This document shows, one piece after another, positions 53,093 to 61,884 of a stretch of DNA of 64,000 nucleotides. Within the stretch, counting starts at the first letter, position 1, and every line of letters starts with the position of its first letter. Position numbers and translations under genes: made by a program. The notes beneath the pieces are model-generated. The model was given only the letters and a program-made list of their open reading frames with translations, searched no databases and was not told where the DNA came from. The stretch comes from JARRKU01 sp050288425 (GTDB taxonomy: Bacteria; Desulfobacterota; Desulfobacteria; Desulfobacterales; Desulfosarcinaceae), in NCBI GenBank assembly GCA_050288425.1, contig JBNKDU010000093.1:1-64000 (forward strand), read 5' to 3'.

Positions 53093-53659
53093 ATGATCCA
53101 ACGTCATCGACTCGTATTTTCAGGATCCGGCGGGCAGGGTGTGATTACCGCCGCGATCCTTCTGGCTGAAGCCGCCGTGATCCATGAAAACCGCCGCGCC
53201 GTGCAGACGCAGGTGTACGGAGCGGCCGCCCGGGGCGGCGCGACGCGTTCGGACGTCATCATTTCCGATGCCGAGATCAGCTACCCCAAGGTCGACCAGC
53301 CCAATATCCTGGTCTGCCTGACCCAGGAGGCATACGGGAAATTCGCGTCTATCATCCGTCCGGGCGGTCTTCTCCTCGTGGACCCCCGCTTTGTGACACT
53401 CCGGAAGAAAGTGGACGCCATGCAATATGAACTGCCCATGTACGAAACCGTGATGGACGAATTCGGCAAGCCGGTTGTCTACAACGCGTGCATGATGGGG
53501 GCCGTCGTCGGACTGTCCGGTGTCGTCCGGTTGGCGTCCGTCGAAAAAGTCATGGAACAACGTCTGCCTCGGGCCTTCATGGAAATGAATCGACAGGCCT
53601 TGCGGCTGGGTTACCAATTGGGAAGACAAACCTGTTCTTTAAAAAGCAATGGTCGATGA
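53093..53659 (+). CDS. korC: 2-oxoacid:ferredoxin oxidoreductase gamma subunit
   Basis: This 188-residue gamma subunit has the family start RLVFSGSGGQGVITAAILLAEAA and GAAARGGATRSDVIISD, then YPKVDQPNILVCLTQEAY. It completes the KorABCD complex. The ATG at 53093 is used; an in-frame TTG at 53066 lies inside korB and is unlikely. It is followed 29 bases later by glutamate dehydrogenase. Confidence 0.92.
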   Translation: MIQRHRLVFSGSGGQGVITAAILLAEAAVIHENRRAVQTQVYGAAARGGATRSDVIISDAEISYPKVDQPNILVCLTQEAYGKFASIIRPGGLLLVDPRFVTLRKKVDAMQYELPMYETVMDEFGKPVVYNACMMGAVVGLSGVVRLASVEKVMEQRLPRAFMEMNRQALRLGYQLGRQTCSLKSNGR

Positions 53660-53688
53660 TCGACCGCTGCCATCAGGAGATTGCAATC

Positions 53689-55038
53689 ATGTCAACGGAT
53701 TTTGAATCGGCGATGCGCCGGGACCCCAACGAGAGAGAGTTTCACCAGGCGGTGAGTGAAGTACTGCAATCCATCGAACCGGTGCTGGAGCGCAACCCGG
53801 GATATCGCCGCGCCAGGATCGTCCAGCGGATCGTAGAACCCGAGCGCGTCATCCTGTTCCGGGTGCCCTGGATGGACGACCAAGGAGAGATTCATGTCAA
53901 TCGTGGGTTTCGTGTGGAGATGAGCAGCGCCATCGGCCCCTATAAAGGCGGATTGCGGTTTCATCCATCCGTGACCTTGAGCATCCTCAAGTTCCTGGCC
54001 TTCGAACAGGTATTCAAGAACGCATTGACCACCCTGCCCATCGGCGGCGGTAAAGGGGGTTCCGATTTCGATCCCAAGGGCAAGTCCGATGGGGAAGTGA
54101 TGCGCTTCTGCCAGAGCTTTATGAGCGAACTCTACCGGCACATCGGCCCGAACACGGATGTGCCCGCCGGAGACATCGGCGTGGGGGCCCGGGAAATCGG
54201 GTACCTGTTCGGCATGTACAAGAAATTGCGCAATGAGTTTACCGGCGTGCTCACCGGCAAGAGTCTGAATTGGGGCGGCAGCCTGATCCGACCCGAAGCC
54301 ACCGGCTTCGGAGCTGTCTACTTCGCCGCCGAGATGTTGGCCGTAAAAGGCCGAACGCTGGAAGGCCGCACTTGCCTGGTATCCGGTTCGGGCAACGTGG
54401 CCCAATATGCCCTGCAGAAGCTGATAGAATTGGGGGCCAAACCGGTGACTTTTTCCGACTCGTCCGGCTATGTCTATGACGAAGCCGGGGTGGACCGGGA
54501 GAAACTGGCGTACCTGATGGAACTGAAAAACGTCCGCAGGGGACGGGTGAGCGAGTATGTGGAAAGGTACCCCGGCGCCGCATTCACACCGGTAGACGAG
54601 AATTCGGACCACAATCCGTTGTGGAACCACAAGGCCGATTGCGCGTTCCCGTCCGCCACCCAGAATGAGATCAACGCGGCGGACGCCCGAAACCTGGTCG
54701 ACAACGGCGTAGCGGCCGTTTCCGAAGGCGCCAACATGCCAACGGTTCCCGAAGGCATCGATATCTTCCTGGATGCGGGGATCCTGTTCGGCCCGGGTAA
54801 GGCGGCCAACGCGGGCGGCGTGGCGGTTTCCGGCCTGGAGATGACCCAGAACAGCATGCGCCTGTCCTGGACCCGTGAAGAGGTGGACAGACGCCTGAAG
54901 TTGATCATGCACAGCATCCACAAAACGTGCCTGGATGCGGCCGAACAATACGGAACTCCGGGCAGCTATGTCAACGGCGCCAACATCGCCGGCTTCGTCA
55001 AGGTGGCCGACGCCATGGTGGATCAGGGCGTCGTATAA
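53689..55038 (+). CDS. gdhA: glutamate dehydrogenase (hexameric, probably NADP-type)
   Basis: The enzyme interconverts glutamate and 2-oxoglutarate plus ammonium. The 449-residue protein is of normal GdhA length. The conserved blocks include GGLRFHPSV, the catalytic lysine region LPIGGGKGGSDFDPKGKS, the conserved PAGDIGVGAREIGYLFG, and the dinucleotide fold VSGSGNVAQYALQKL. The length and SDSSGYVYD loop fit NADP-linked small GDHs. CAGGAGA precedes the start. Placed directly after korC, it would supply 2-oxoglutarate to the oxidoreductase during amino-acid growth, or assimilate ammonium in reverse. Confidence 0.95.
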   Translation: MSTDFESAMRRDPNEREFHQAVSEVLQSIEPVLERNPGYRRARIVQRIVEPERVILFRVPWMDDQGEIHVNRGFRVEMSSAIGPYKGGLRFHPSVTLSILKFLAFEQVFKNALTTLPIGGGKGGSDFDPKGKSDGEVMRFCQSFMSELYRHIGPNTDVPAGDIGVGAREIGYLFGMYKKLRNEFTGVLTGKSLNWGGSLIRPEATGFGAVYFAAEMLAVKGRTLEGRTCLVSGSGNVAQYALQKLIELGAKPVTFSDSSGYVYDEAGVDREKLAYLMELKNVRRGRVSEYVERYPGAAFTPVDENSDHNPLWNHKADCAFPSATQNEINAADARNLVDNGVAAVSEGANMPTVPEGIDIFLDAGILFGPGKAANAGGVAVSGLEMTQNSMRLSWTREEVDRRLKLIMHSIHKTCLDAAEQYGTPGSYVNGANIAGFVKVADAMVDQGVV

Positions 55039-55256
55039 AGAATAACGTTATCCCTAACGTTGTCCGGCTCTGCGGTATGCGATCTGTCGGATGAATTGAC
55101 GGTCATTGGTTGCCAGCTTTTGAAATGGCAATTAAAATAACCCTGACGTTGCATGAAAAGGATGGCAAAAGGGGAATCAACCGTTATTTTTCGACATCCG
55201 GGTTGCCACGCGGACATCTTCCGGGATGAAATCGGGATCGGCCGGGGACAAGCGAC

Positions 55257-55865
55257 ATGCAGGTGCTGTGCGTATCGGACATGGTGGTGCCGGAGCTTGA
55301 GCGGGATTTGCAATCCGGAAGGCTGCCAATGCCCGATCTGGTGATCTCGTGCGGGGACTTGCCGCCAGAGTATCTCAGTTCGTTGCGCAACGCCTGCCAG
55401 GCGCCCCTCTACTACGTGCGCGGCAATCATGATCTGCGGTACACGGAAAAGCCGCCCATGGGATGTGCCAACCTGCACGGACGAATCCTGCGGCACGGCT
55501 CTTTGCGACTGATGGGGTTCGAGGGCTCGCGCTGGTACAATGGAGGGCCCGTTCAATATACCGAGTCGCAGATGCGGTGGAAGGTGTGGCGTCGGCTTCC
55601 CCGGCTCTGGCTGAAAAAAGGGGTGGACATTATCGTGACCCATGCGCCGCCGAGGCGCATTCACGACGCCGAAGACCCGTGCCATCGCGGATTCATCGTC
55701 TACCGCAAGCTGATCCAATGGTTCGGACCGCGTTATTTTCTGCATGGCCACATTCACGCGCATTTCAGCAATGCCTCCCAGCGCAGCACATACGAAGGCG
55801 GCACGCAAGTCATAAACTGCTTCGGGCACTGCCGGATAGATATCGATGCCGATTCGCTTGTTTAA
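55257..55865 (+). CDS. metallophosphoesterase
   Basis: This 202-residue protein of the calcineurin-like phosphoesterase superfamily hydrolyses a phosphate ester with two metal ions. Motifs are CVSDMV (first aspartate; the usual D-x-H histidine is replaced), ISCGDLPPEYL, RGNHDLRY, VTHAPPR and HGHIH. The altered first motif may shift metal use or substrate. Its 3' end overlaps the ParB-like gene by 20 bases, so both are translated from one message, and the enzyme may work with that protein. The gap from gdhA (55039-55256) holds no other gene. Confidence 0.85.
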   Translation: MQVLCVSDMVVPELERDLQSGRLPMPDLVISCGDLPPEYLSSLRNACQAPLYYVRGNHDLRYTEKPPMGCANLHGRILRHGSLRLMGFEGSRWYNGGPVQYTESQMRWKVWRRLPRLWLKKGVDIIVTHAPPRRIHDAEDPCHRGFIVYRKLIQWFGPRYFLHGHIHAHFSNASQRSTYEGGTQVINCFGHCRIDIDADSLV

Positions 55866-56940
55866 GAATATGATGGCTGCCTGGCACAGGCGCTTCCAGC
55901 CCCAAACCGCAAAATCCTTTGCCGATGATCAACGGAAAGAGCTGGCATTCGAAGCCATCGAGCGGGGCATCCACCGCGTGGCTTTGAACCGTATCGTCGG
56001 CAGCGTGGGGCGTTACAAAGATTTCGACGCCCATTTCATACCCAAACAGCACCTTGCGACCCAACGCTATCAACACATCCTGCAAAAATTGCGCACCGGT
56101 TCCGTCCTTCCGCCGGTCAATCTTTACCAGATCAAAAATGAATATTACGCCTTGGACGGGAATCATCGCATCGCCGCAGCCAAGGAATTGAAGCACACGG
56201 ATATCCGGGCATCGATTGTGGAATTCATCGCCGCCAGGAAGACATTGGAAAATATCCTCTACTACCAGCGAAAGAGATTCACCGAGCAGACGCAGTTGCC
56301 TTACGCCGTCTCCTTGACGGAAGTCGGACAATACGATTACCTGCTTTCCCAGATCGCGCAACACCAGGCCCACCTGCAGAAGACAAAAGGCCCAACGGTT
56401 GGAATGAAGGAGGCTGCCGAGGATTGGTACCAAACCATCTATCATCCCTTACGGAGCATTATCCGCAAAGGGAACCTGCTTCAATTGTTTCCCAACCGCA
56501 CCCTGGACGATTTGTATGCCTATATCTCCTACCACCAGTGGGAAGCCGGGAAAAAACGAAAATACGGGATCGGCATCGACCGCCTGATTCCAAACGACAT
56601 GGAGGCGTTTCGCGAAAAAATGGCCGATACATCCGAATCCAATTATCCGGAAATGCTGAGAGAAATCACCGCGTTCGTACTGATGAAAGTGACCGGCAAA
56701 AGCGAAATCCAGATCATGGAACGTCTGTTCGCCCTGAAAGAGGTGCAGGAGATTCACTCCATCCATGGAGAGGCCGATCTGCTGGTCAAAATCGTCCTGA
56801 CCCGGGACCTGCTGTCATCGGACGCCGAAATCATCTCCGAATTCGTGCACTCTCAGATGCGTCAGATTCAGGGCGTGATCAGCACCCAGACGCTGATACC
56901 GGGCCGTTCGATGATACGGAAACCGGCAAAAGATTCCTGA
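55846..56940 (+). CDS. ParB-like domain fused to a C-terminal Lrp/AsnC-type ligand-binding (RAM) domain
   Basis: This is a 364-residue protein. The N-terminal part has a ParB/sulfiredoxin-like motif (YALDGNHRIAAAKEL, residues 102-116). The middle (about 165-260) resembles DUF4032-like sequence (YDYLLSQIAQHQ, then AAEDWYQTIYHPLRSII). The last about 80 residues (FVLMKVTGKSEIQIMERL, VQEIHSIHGEADLLVKIVL) look like the RAM domain that binds amino acids in Lrp/AsnC regulators. No helix-turn-helix is visible. The start at 55846 overlaps the phosphoesterase gene; ATG eight or nine codons later is possible. Placement beside glutamate metabolism suggests amino-acid sensing. Function is not known. Confidence 0.75.
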   Translation: MPIRLFKNMMAAWHRRFQPQTAKSFADDQRKELAFEAIERGIHRVALNRIVGSVGRYKDFDAHFIPKQHLATQRYQHILQKLRTGSVLPPVNLYQIKNEYYALDGNHRIAAAKELKHTDIRASIVEFIAARKTLENILYYQRKRFTEQTQLPYAVSLTEVGQYDYLLSQIAQHQAHLQKTKGPTVGMKEAAEDWYQTIYHPLRSIIRKGNLLQLFPNRTLDDLYAYISYHQWEAGKKRKYGIGIDRLIPNDMEAFREKMADTSESNYPEMLREITAFVLMKVTGKSEIQIMERLFALKEVQEIHSIHGEADLLVKIVLTRDLLSSDAEIISEFVHSQMRQIQGVISTQTLIPGRSMIRKPAKDS

Positions 56941-57023
56941 TACGCAAGCCGGCCCGACGGAAACAGCCCACTGCGCGGTCAGATCGAACTGATTTCGCTT
57001 CTGATCGAATTTCTCAGGGGGGA

Positions 57024-57929
57024 TCAGGCCAGGGAGAGCAGGTAGGAGCGCAGGTTGGTCATCTTCTTTTTGAGGCCGAATTTCTTGCGCAGATTCTTTC
57101 GATGAAAATGGATGGTGGATTCGGAGACGTGCAGGATTTCGGCGATCTCCTTGCTCGATCTGCCGTCTTTGACAAGCGATGCCACCTGCATTTCCTGGGG
57201 GGTCAGCAGGATATCGAGAGCACCGATGCGCTGCAGCAGGGGCGATATGACTTCGTCAAGATGAGATTCGATTATTTCCACATTGGCCTTGTCCCTGGGG
57301 CGCAGGGGCGCGCGCTTCAGCCGTTCCAGGTAGGGAAAGACCAGGTCCTTGATGTTGGACACCACATTCTTCTCCAGTTCCTGCTTGTCCTGGTCGCGTT
57401 GGCGCAGAAGCACTCTCAAAGCGATATTGGCCTCTTCGAGGTCCTTTTTCCGGGTTTCCAGCGCCTGCTTGCTTTGACGCAATTCTTCTTCGGCCAATTT
57501 CAGATCGGTAATCTCTTCGTGACTGATGATGACATGGACCGGGCCCGGGCTGTCCATGCGGATGGCGCGCATGTAGAACCAGTGGCGGGAATCCGGGGCA
57601 TGGCAGGGATAGTCGTGCAGAAATTCTTCGACTTCTCCCCGGATGACGCTCCGGATGCCTATGGCCACGGTACGGGCATCGGCGGCCGGTTCTCCGGTGG
57701 CCGCCTGGCAAACGTCGAGATAGTTCCGGCCGATGAAGCGGTAATCGCCGGCCACGGCGTTGCGGCCGGCGAATTCCTGCCAGGCCTTGTTGGTTTGGAT
57801 GATGACCCCTTCGCCGTCGATGATCGCGATGTGGGCGGACAGGGAATTGATGACGGTCCTCGCCAACAGGCCCTGGAATTCGCACGGGCGGCAGGAATCG
57901 ATATCGATGGCTTGGTTCCGAGGGGTCAT
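57024..57929 (-). CDS. PAS-domain LuxR-type transcription regulator
   Basis: This 301-residue cytoplasmic protein has a PAS-like sensor domain (about 25-150; HIAIIDGEGVIIQTNKAW), a coiled linker (about 150-200) and a LuxR/GerE HTH (LTPQEMQVASLVKDGRSSKEIAEILHVSE-like, about 235-290). There is no receiver domain, so it is not a classic response regulator. The gene lies 74 bases downstream of the PAS-HisKA gene on the same strand, so the two may be one signalling unit. A ligand cannot be assigned. Confidence 0.9.
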   Translation of the reverse strand: MTPRNQAIDIDSCRPCEFQGLLARTVINSLSAHIAIIDGEGVIIQTNKAWQEFAGRNAVAGDYRFIGRNYLDVCQAATGEPAADARTVAIGIRSVIRGEVEEFLHDYPCHAPDSRHWFYMRAIRMDSPGPVHVIISHEEITDLKLAEEELRQSKQALETRKKDLEEANIALRVLLRQRDQDKQELEKNVVSNIKDLVFPYLERLKRAPLRPRDKANVEIIESHLDEVISPLLQRIGALDILLTPQEMQVASLVKDGRSSKEIAEILHVSESTIHFHRKNLRKKFGLKKKMTNLRSYLLSLA

Positions 57930-58003
57930 GGTAGCGCCTTATTTGAACATCCTGTGGATTGTCCCGGTCGGTTTTGTAGCCCGCTCATCGATGGAGCGGA
58001 TGA

Positions 58004-59134
58004 TCAATCGGTCTCAGAAGGAGGCGTATCGTTCGTTCGATTCCCGGCGGATTGATCGATGTCGATGATGGTGTCGCCGCCGGCATAGGGTTTCGTTCTA
58101 TATTGCGTGATATTCATCAATTGTCGCGTGATATTTTCGATTCGTCGCGCTTGCGCTTTGATATGGCTCAATTTGGAAAATGCGGGGTGGTGTGACGGCA
58201 ATTGGCTTCCCAGCAGGTCCAGGTAGCCGAACAAGGCCATCATGGGTTGATTGATTTCGTGGCAGACGGCACCGGCGGTCTGCAATACGCCCTGCAGGCG
58301 TTCCCGGGAAGCGCGTTCGAGCTCGATTTTCTTCTGTTCGGTCAGGTCGCGGATGGCGGCCTGGTATACCGGCCGGTTGCGATAGGACACCTCCCGCACA
58401 TGGGTCTGGATCGGGAATCGTGTGCCGTCCTTGCGGGTGCATTCAAATTCATGGATGCCGACATGCCGGCTTCGCATGGATTGAATCAGGAGTTCGCGCT
58501 GCTCGGGAATTACGAGCTTGATGATGTTCATGCCCTCCAGTTCCTCCATGGTGTAGCCAAACATATCGGCCAGGACCTGGTTTGCGAGAATTATTTTGCG
58601 ATTTGCGCTGAGCAAAACTCCTTCCATGGTGGCTTCGGACAGATGGTGAAACCGCTGACGGCTTTCCTGGAGCGCCTGCTGGTCCTTTTTCTGACTGCTG
58701 ATGTCGCGGGCGATGTGGATGCTGCCGATCAATCGGCGATCCTGGTCATAGAGCGGATTGACCGTTACCAACAGCCATAAGTCCAGATGTTTTTCATACA
58801 CTTCCGCCTGGTGGCCGTGGCCGTCAGCATACAGCAATTGCAAAGGACATACGATGGGGGGGCAATCGGTTTGATGCACCACATCATGGCAATGACAGCC
58901 TTGCAGCGCTTCGGGCGTGCTGTCCAGCGTATCGGCCATCGCCTTGTTCACGGCGACGATGCGATATTCGGTATCATGGATGGAGATCAGGTCCGGAGAC
59001 GCGTCAAAAGCCAACCGCCACAAATCGGTGGTCTGCCGGACCGCTTCAAAGGCCGGAAGGAGTGCCGGATCTCCGGGATGCTTTTTCTCATGCGCTTTGC
59101 GCTTTAGGGGCGGCCTGGGCTCCAATGACGTCAT
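58004..59134 (-). CDS. PAS-PAS-HisKA protein without ATPase domain
   Basis: This 376-residue cytoplasmic protein has two PAS domains (about 40-145 and 158-275). The first carries a cysteine set C-H-C-H-x8-C-x4-C, like PAS variants that bind metal or disulfides. A HisKA-like helix pair (VCHEINQPMMALFGYLDLL, His near residue 298) follows. The protein then stops (PPSETD) with no HATPase_c, so it cannot autophosphorylate alone. The end is not a frameshift: no ATPase motifs appear in any frame of the 74-base gap to the next gene. It may dimerise with another kinase or act on the adjacent PAS-LuxR protein. Confidence 0.85.
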   Translation of the reverse strand: MTSLEPRPPLKRKAHEKKHPGDPALLPAFEAVRQTTDLWRLAFDASPDLISIHDTEYRIVAVNKAMADTLDSTPEALQGCHCHDVVHQTDCPPIVCPLQLLYADGHGHQAEVYEKHLDLWLLVTVNPLYDQDRRLIGSIHIARDISSQKKDQQALQESRQRFHHLSEATMEGVLLSANRKIILANQVLADMFGYTMEELEGMNIIKLVIPEQRELLIQSMRSRHVGIHEFECTRKDGTRFPIQTHVREVSYRNRPVYQAAIRDLTEQKKIELERASRERLQGVLQTAGAVCHEINQPMMALFGYLDLLGSQLPSHHPAFSKLSHIKAQARRIENITRQLMNITQYRTKPYAGGDTIIDIDQSAGNRTNDTPPSETD

Positions 59135-59309
59135 CGTTATCGTGTCACCTCATCCATCGGACGGATCGTGAATCGGGAAGGGTTAACCTGATTACAATAA
59201 ACAAAAACGTAAGTCCTATTAGATTGCTTTTCAAGCGTTGAGCGGTCTGTACCGGTTCTGAAAATCCGGTGAGCGGCGCGGGCGTTTTTTTCTCCGTGAT
59301 CGCGGTTGC

Positions 59310-60092
59310 TCAACGTACGAGGCGGGATACCAGGTCGCGGATCGAACCGAGGTAATCGTTGAGTCCATGCATGAAAATATCGTTATGGTTGGCTCCCGGG
59401 ATCTTCAACAGGCGTCTGTCCTCCGCGGGTGATGTGCGATAGAGTGCCTGGCCGTCGCTGTAGGGAATGATGTGGTCGAATTCGGCGTGGATGACCAGGG
59501 TGGGCATGGGGCAGTGCCGGATCTTGTCCAGGTTGCTGAAGCCGGATGTCTCATCCAGTCCGTAATCTACCGGATTCACGCCGAGCAATTGCAGCAGGGG
59601 AAGTGTGTAGGCGAAACCGCTTTCGATGATCAGGCCCGCGATATGATCCGGATGGTTGGATGCCAGTTCCAGGGCCGAGGCACTTCCCAGGGAACGGCCC
59701 ATGATGACGAAAGGGCCGCCATGGTGATTTTCCTCCAGCCAGCTTCGAACGTATTCCAATACGATATGGCAGTCGGCCATCATGGCGCTCACCGTGGGGT
59801 CGCCGTTGGACCGGCCATAGCCGCGATAATCGACGGCCAGGAAATTGATCCCCAGGTGATTGTATGCCGGCCCCAGATCGTCGTAGTCTTCCACGATCTC
59901 GCCGTTTCCGTGGAAGAAGAGAATATTCGGGGCATCGCCGGCGGCCAGGTGAAAGCGGGCGCCCACGTGGATGCCGTCTGCCACGGGGATGAGATGGTCG
60001 GCGGTGTTAGCCGCCGATGCCGCCTGGTCGGCGGCTTTCCGGGGGTGGAAGACCACTTGGAGAATGTCCGGATGGTCCAATGCCGCGTACAT
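59310..60092 (-). CDS. alpha/beta hydrolase
   Basis: This is a 260-residue cytoplasmic serine hydrolase. The oxyanion region LFFHGNGEIVEDY, the nucleophile elbow GRSLGS, the acidic residue in HAEFDHIIP and the final histidine in PGANHNDIF complete the catalytic set. Similar proteins are esterases or lipases with unknown substrates. ATG at 60092 is chosen because it lies just after the stop of the upstream gene (TGATATG), a coupled start; the frame extending to 60194 is inside that gene. Confidence 0.87.
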   Translation of the reverse strand: MYAALDHPDILQVVFHPRKAADQAASAANTADHLIPVADGIHVGARFHLAAGDAPNILFFHGNGEIVEDYDDLGPAYNHLGINFLAVDYRGYGRSNGDPTVSAMMADCHIVLEYVRSWLEENHHGGPFVIMGRSLGSASALELASNHPDHIAGLIIESGFAYTLPLLQLLGVNPVDYGLDETSGFSNLDKIRHCPMPTLVIHAEFDHIIPYSDGQALYRTSPAEDRRLLKIPGANHNDIFMHGLNDYLGSIRDLVSRLVR

Positions 60093-60093
60093 A

Positions 60094-60585
60094 TCAATAG
60101 CCTTTCTGCTCTGCGGCCAGCGCGGGCAGCAGCGTCCGTCGGCCGAATTCCGTGCCGTTGTCGACATAGTGGACTTCCTGGGGCGTGAATCCATACAGGC
60201 GGACCCGTTTGCGCAGATCCAGGAACTTTCCGGCGCCGGCCGAAAGTAACTCGCGGGCGAACGGGAATTTTGCCAGGTAACTGCCCGTGATCTTCAATCG
60301 GGTCGCGGGATGCCGTACCTCCTGAATCCGGCCGAGCATCTGGAGTCCGTTCAGGCTTTGCCAGCGATCGCCATCGCGGAAGATGGCGGCGGAAGCCGGC
60401 CCATGGTCCCGGGCGTCCCGGCTATGTCGCGATCGGGGGCTGGAAAAAAAGAAATAATCGGGTCGCAGGTAGACATAATAGACCGGTGCCGTCCAGGGGC
60501 GGCCGTCCCGGCAGGTGGCCAGGACCATTGTTTTTTGCGCCTCGATCAATGTCAGGGCGGATATGGAGAGTTCCTCGATGCTCAC
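60094..60585 (-). CDS. pyridoxamine 5'-phosphate oxidase-family (FMN split-barrel) protein
   Basis: This 163-residue protein has a split-barrel fold: MVLATCRDGRPWTAPVYYVY, then a C-terminal part with FLDLRKRVRLYGFTPQEVHYVDN. It probably binds FMN and acts as an oxidase or reductase of unknown substrate. It is a second family member in the window but is not close to the one at 30821. It is the first gene of a two-gene unit with the hydrolase (stop and start separated by one base). Confidence 0.8.
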   Translation of the reverse strand: MSIEELSISALTLIEAQKTMVLATCRDGRPWTAPVYYVYLRPDYFFFSSPRSRHSRDARDHGPASAAIFRDGDRWQSLNGLQMLGRIQEVRHPATRLKITGSYLAKFPFARELLSAGAGKFLDLRKRVRLYGFTPQEVHYVDNGTEFGRRTLLPALAAEQKGY

Positions 60586-60605
60586 AAGCCACGCCTTTAT
60601 ATGGT

Positions 60606-61835
60606 CTATGTGGTTGCGGTCAGTCCCGCGGTCCCGGCCGCCCGTTCCACCTGCTCCACCCGCTGCTCCAGGGAGCCCGTGATGCCGATGGACATGCGGA
60701 CCAGGCCGGGAGACAGGCCGATACGGGCCTGCTGTTCCGATGGTATTTCCGAAGAGGTGGAAGAGCTGGAACAGGACATCAAGGTGTCGTAGTAGCCCAG
60801 GGAGACGGCGATAAAACCGAAATTCTCTTCATTCTGCAGTGCGTCCATGAACCGCTCGGCGCGGCGTCTGGAGCCGCAGTCCACCGCCAGCAGGCCGCCA
60901 TAGCCATAGCCGTCGTTCTGGATGGCATTGAACAACCCGTGCTGCGGATGGGAGGCCAGGCCGGGGTAGGTTACGGCAATCCCCAACCGCTCCAGGTGAG
61001 TGGCGATGACCATGGCCCGGCGGCCGTGTTCGCGCATGCGAATGGCCAGGTGGGGAAGGCGCTGGAGGATATCGAAGGCGACCCGGGGATCCATGGTGGG
61101 GCCGAACAACATGAACCGGCCGTTGTGCAGATCCTTGAGCTGTATAATGAATTCGCGGTCGGCGCAGATGGCGCCGGCGATCAGATCGCTGGCGCCGTTG
61201 ATGAATTTGGTCAGTGAATAGATCACAACGTCGGCACCCAGGCGCGCGGGCGATACCAGCATGGGGGCGAAGGTGTTGTCCACCACCAGTTTCAGGTCGC
61301 GCCGGTGCGCCAGGTCTGCCAGGGCGGGAATGTCGGCCACCTTCATGGTCGGATTGCCCATGGTTTCCACGTAGATCAGACGGGTATCCGGCGACAGTGC
61401 GTTTTCGAAATTCGAGTTGTCCGACGGGTCCACGAAGGTGGTCAGGATGCCCATTTGGGGAAGGAGGGTGTCCAGCAGGGCATGGGTGCCGCCATAGATG
61501 GTGTCGCTGGCGACGATGTGATCGCCATGGCGGCAAAGCTGCAGGAGGGTGCAGGTGATAGCGGACATGCCGCTGGCGGTGCCTTGGGCCGCCTCGGTGC
61601 CTTCCATGGCCGCCAGGTAGCGCCCCAGTACGGCATTGGTGGGGTTGAAATGTCGGCTGTACAGGTAGCAGCCGTCCTGTTCAGGTCCCTTGTGTCCCTC
61701 GAAAATCTCCCCCAGAACCGTTGGATCCATGACGGTGAACGTGGAGGATCGGGCGATGGAGGGTGTCACGCCGCCGTGTTCTCCGAACTCGCGGCGCGTC
61801 CGGCTCAGGGCCTGCTCGGGATTGAAGGGTTGCAT
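60606..61835 (-). CDS. Cys/Met-metabolism PLP enzyme (trans-sulfuration family)
   Basis: This 409-residue PLP enzyme belongs to the cystathionine gamma-synthase / gamma-lyase / methionine gamma-lyase group. Markers are YSRHFNPTNAVL, GTASGMSAI, DTIYGGTHALLDT, YVETMGNPTMKVADIPAL, VVDNTFAP, and the PLP lysine in YSLTKFINGASD. The C-terminal GLVRMSIGITGSLEQ is typical. Which reaction it performs cannot be decided; the long gap between TKF and the usual FGG sequence is worth alignment. The start at 61835 follows AAGGAGG at good spacing; the frame to 61874 is not needed. Confidence 0.9.
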   Translation of the reverse strand: MQPFNPEQALSRTRREFGEHGGVTPSIARSSTFTVMDPTVLGEIFEGHKGPEQDGCYLYSRHFNPTNAVLGRYLAAMEGTEAAQGTASGMSAITCTLLQLCRHGDHIVASDTIYGGTHALLDTLLPQMGILTTFVDPSDNSNFENALSPDTRLIYVETMGNPTMKVADIPALADLAHRRDLKLVVDNTFAPMLVSPARLGADVVIYSLTKFINGASDLIAGAICADREFIIQLKDLHNGRFMLFGPTMDPRVAFDILQRLPHLAIRMREHGRRAMVIATHLERLGIAVTYPGLASHPQHGLFNAIQNDGYGYGGLLAVDCGSRRRAERFMDALQNEENFGFIAVSLGYYDTLMSCSSSSTSSEIPSEQQARIGLSPGLVRMSIGITGSLEQRVEQVERAAGTAGLTATT

Positions 61836-61884
61836 TCGAAGCCTCCTTCGACCGGGGCGCGACGGCGGTTGCACCGGGTGGTAA

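Noticed and set aside
58004..58020. Frameshift truncating the PAS-HisKA gene
   Set aside because: No HATPase_c sequence appears in any frame of the gap after the stop; the next gene starts 74 bases on.
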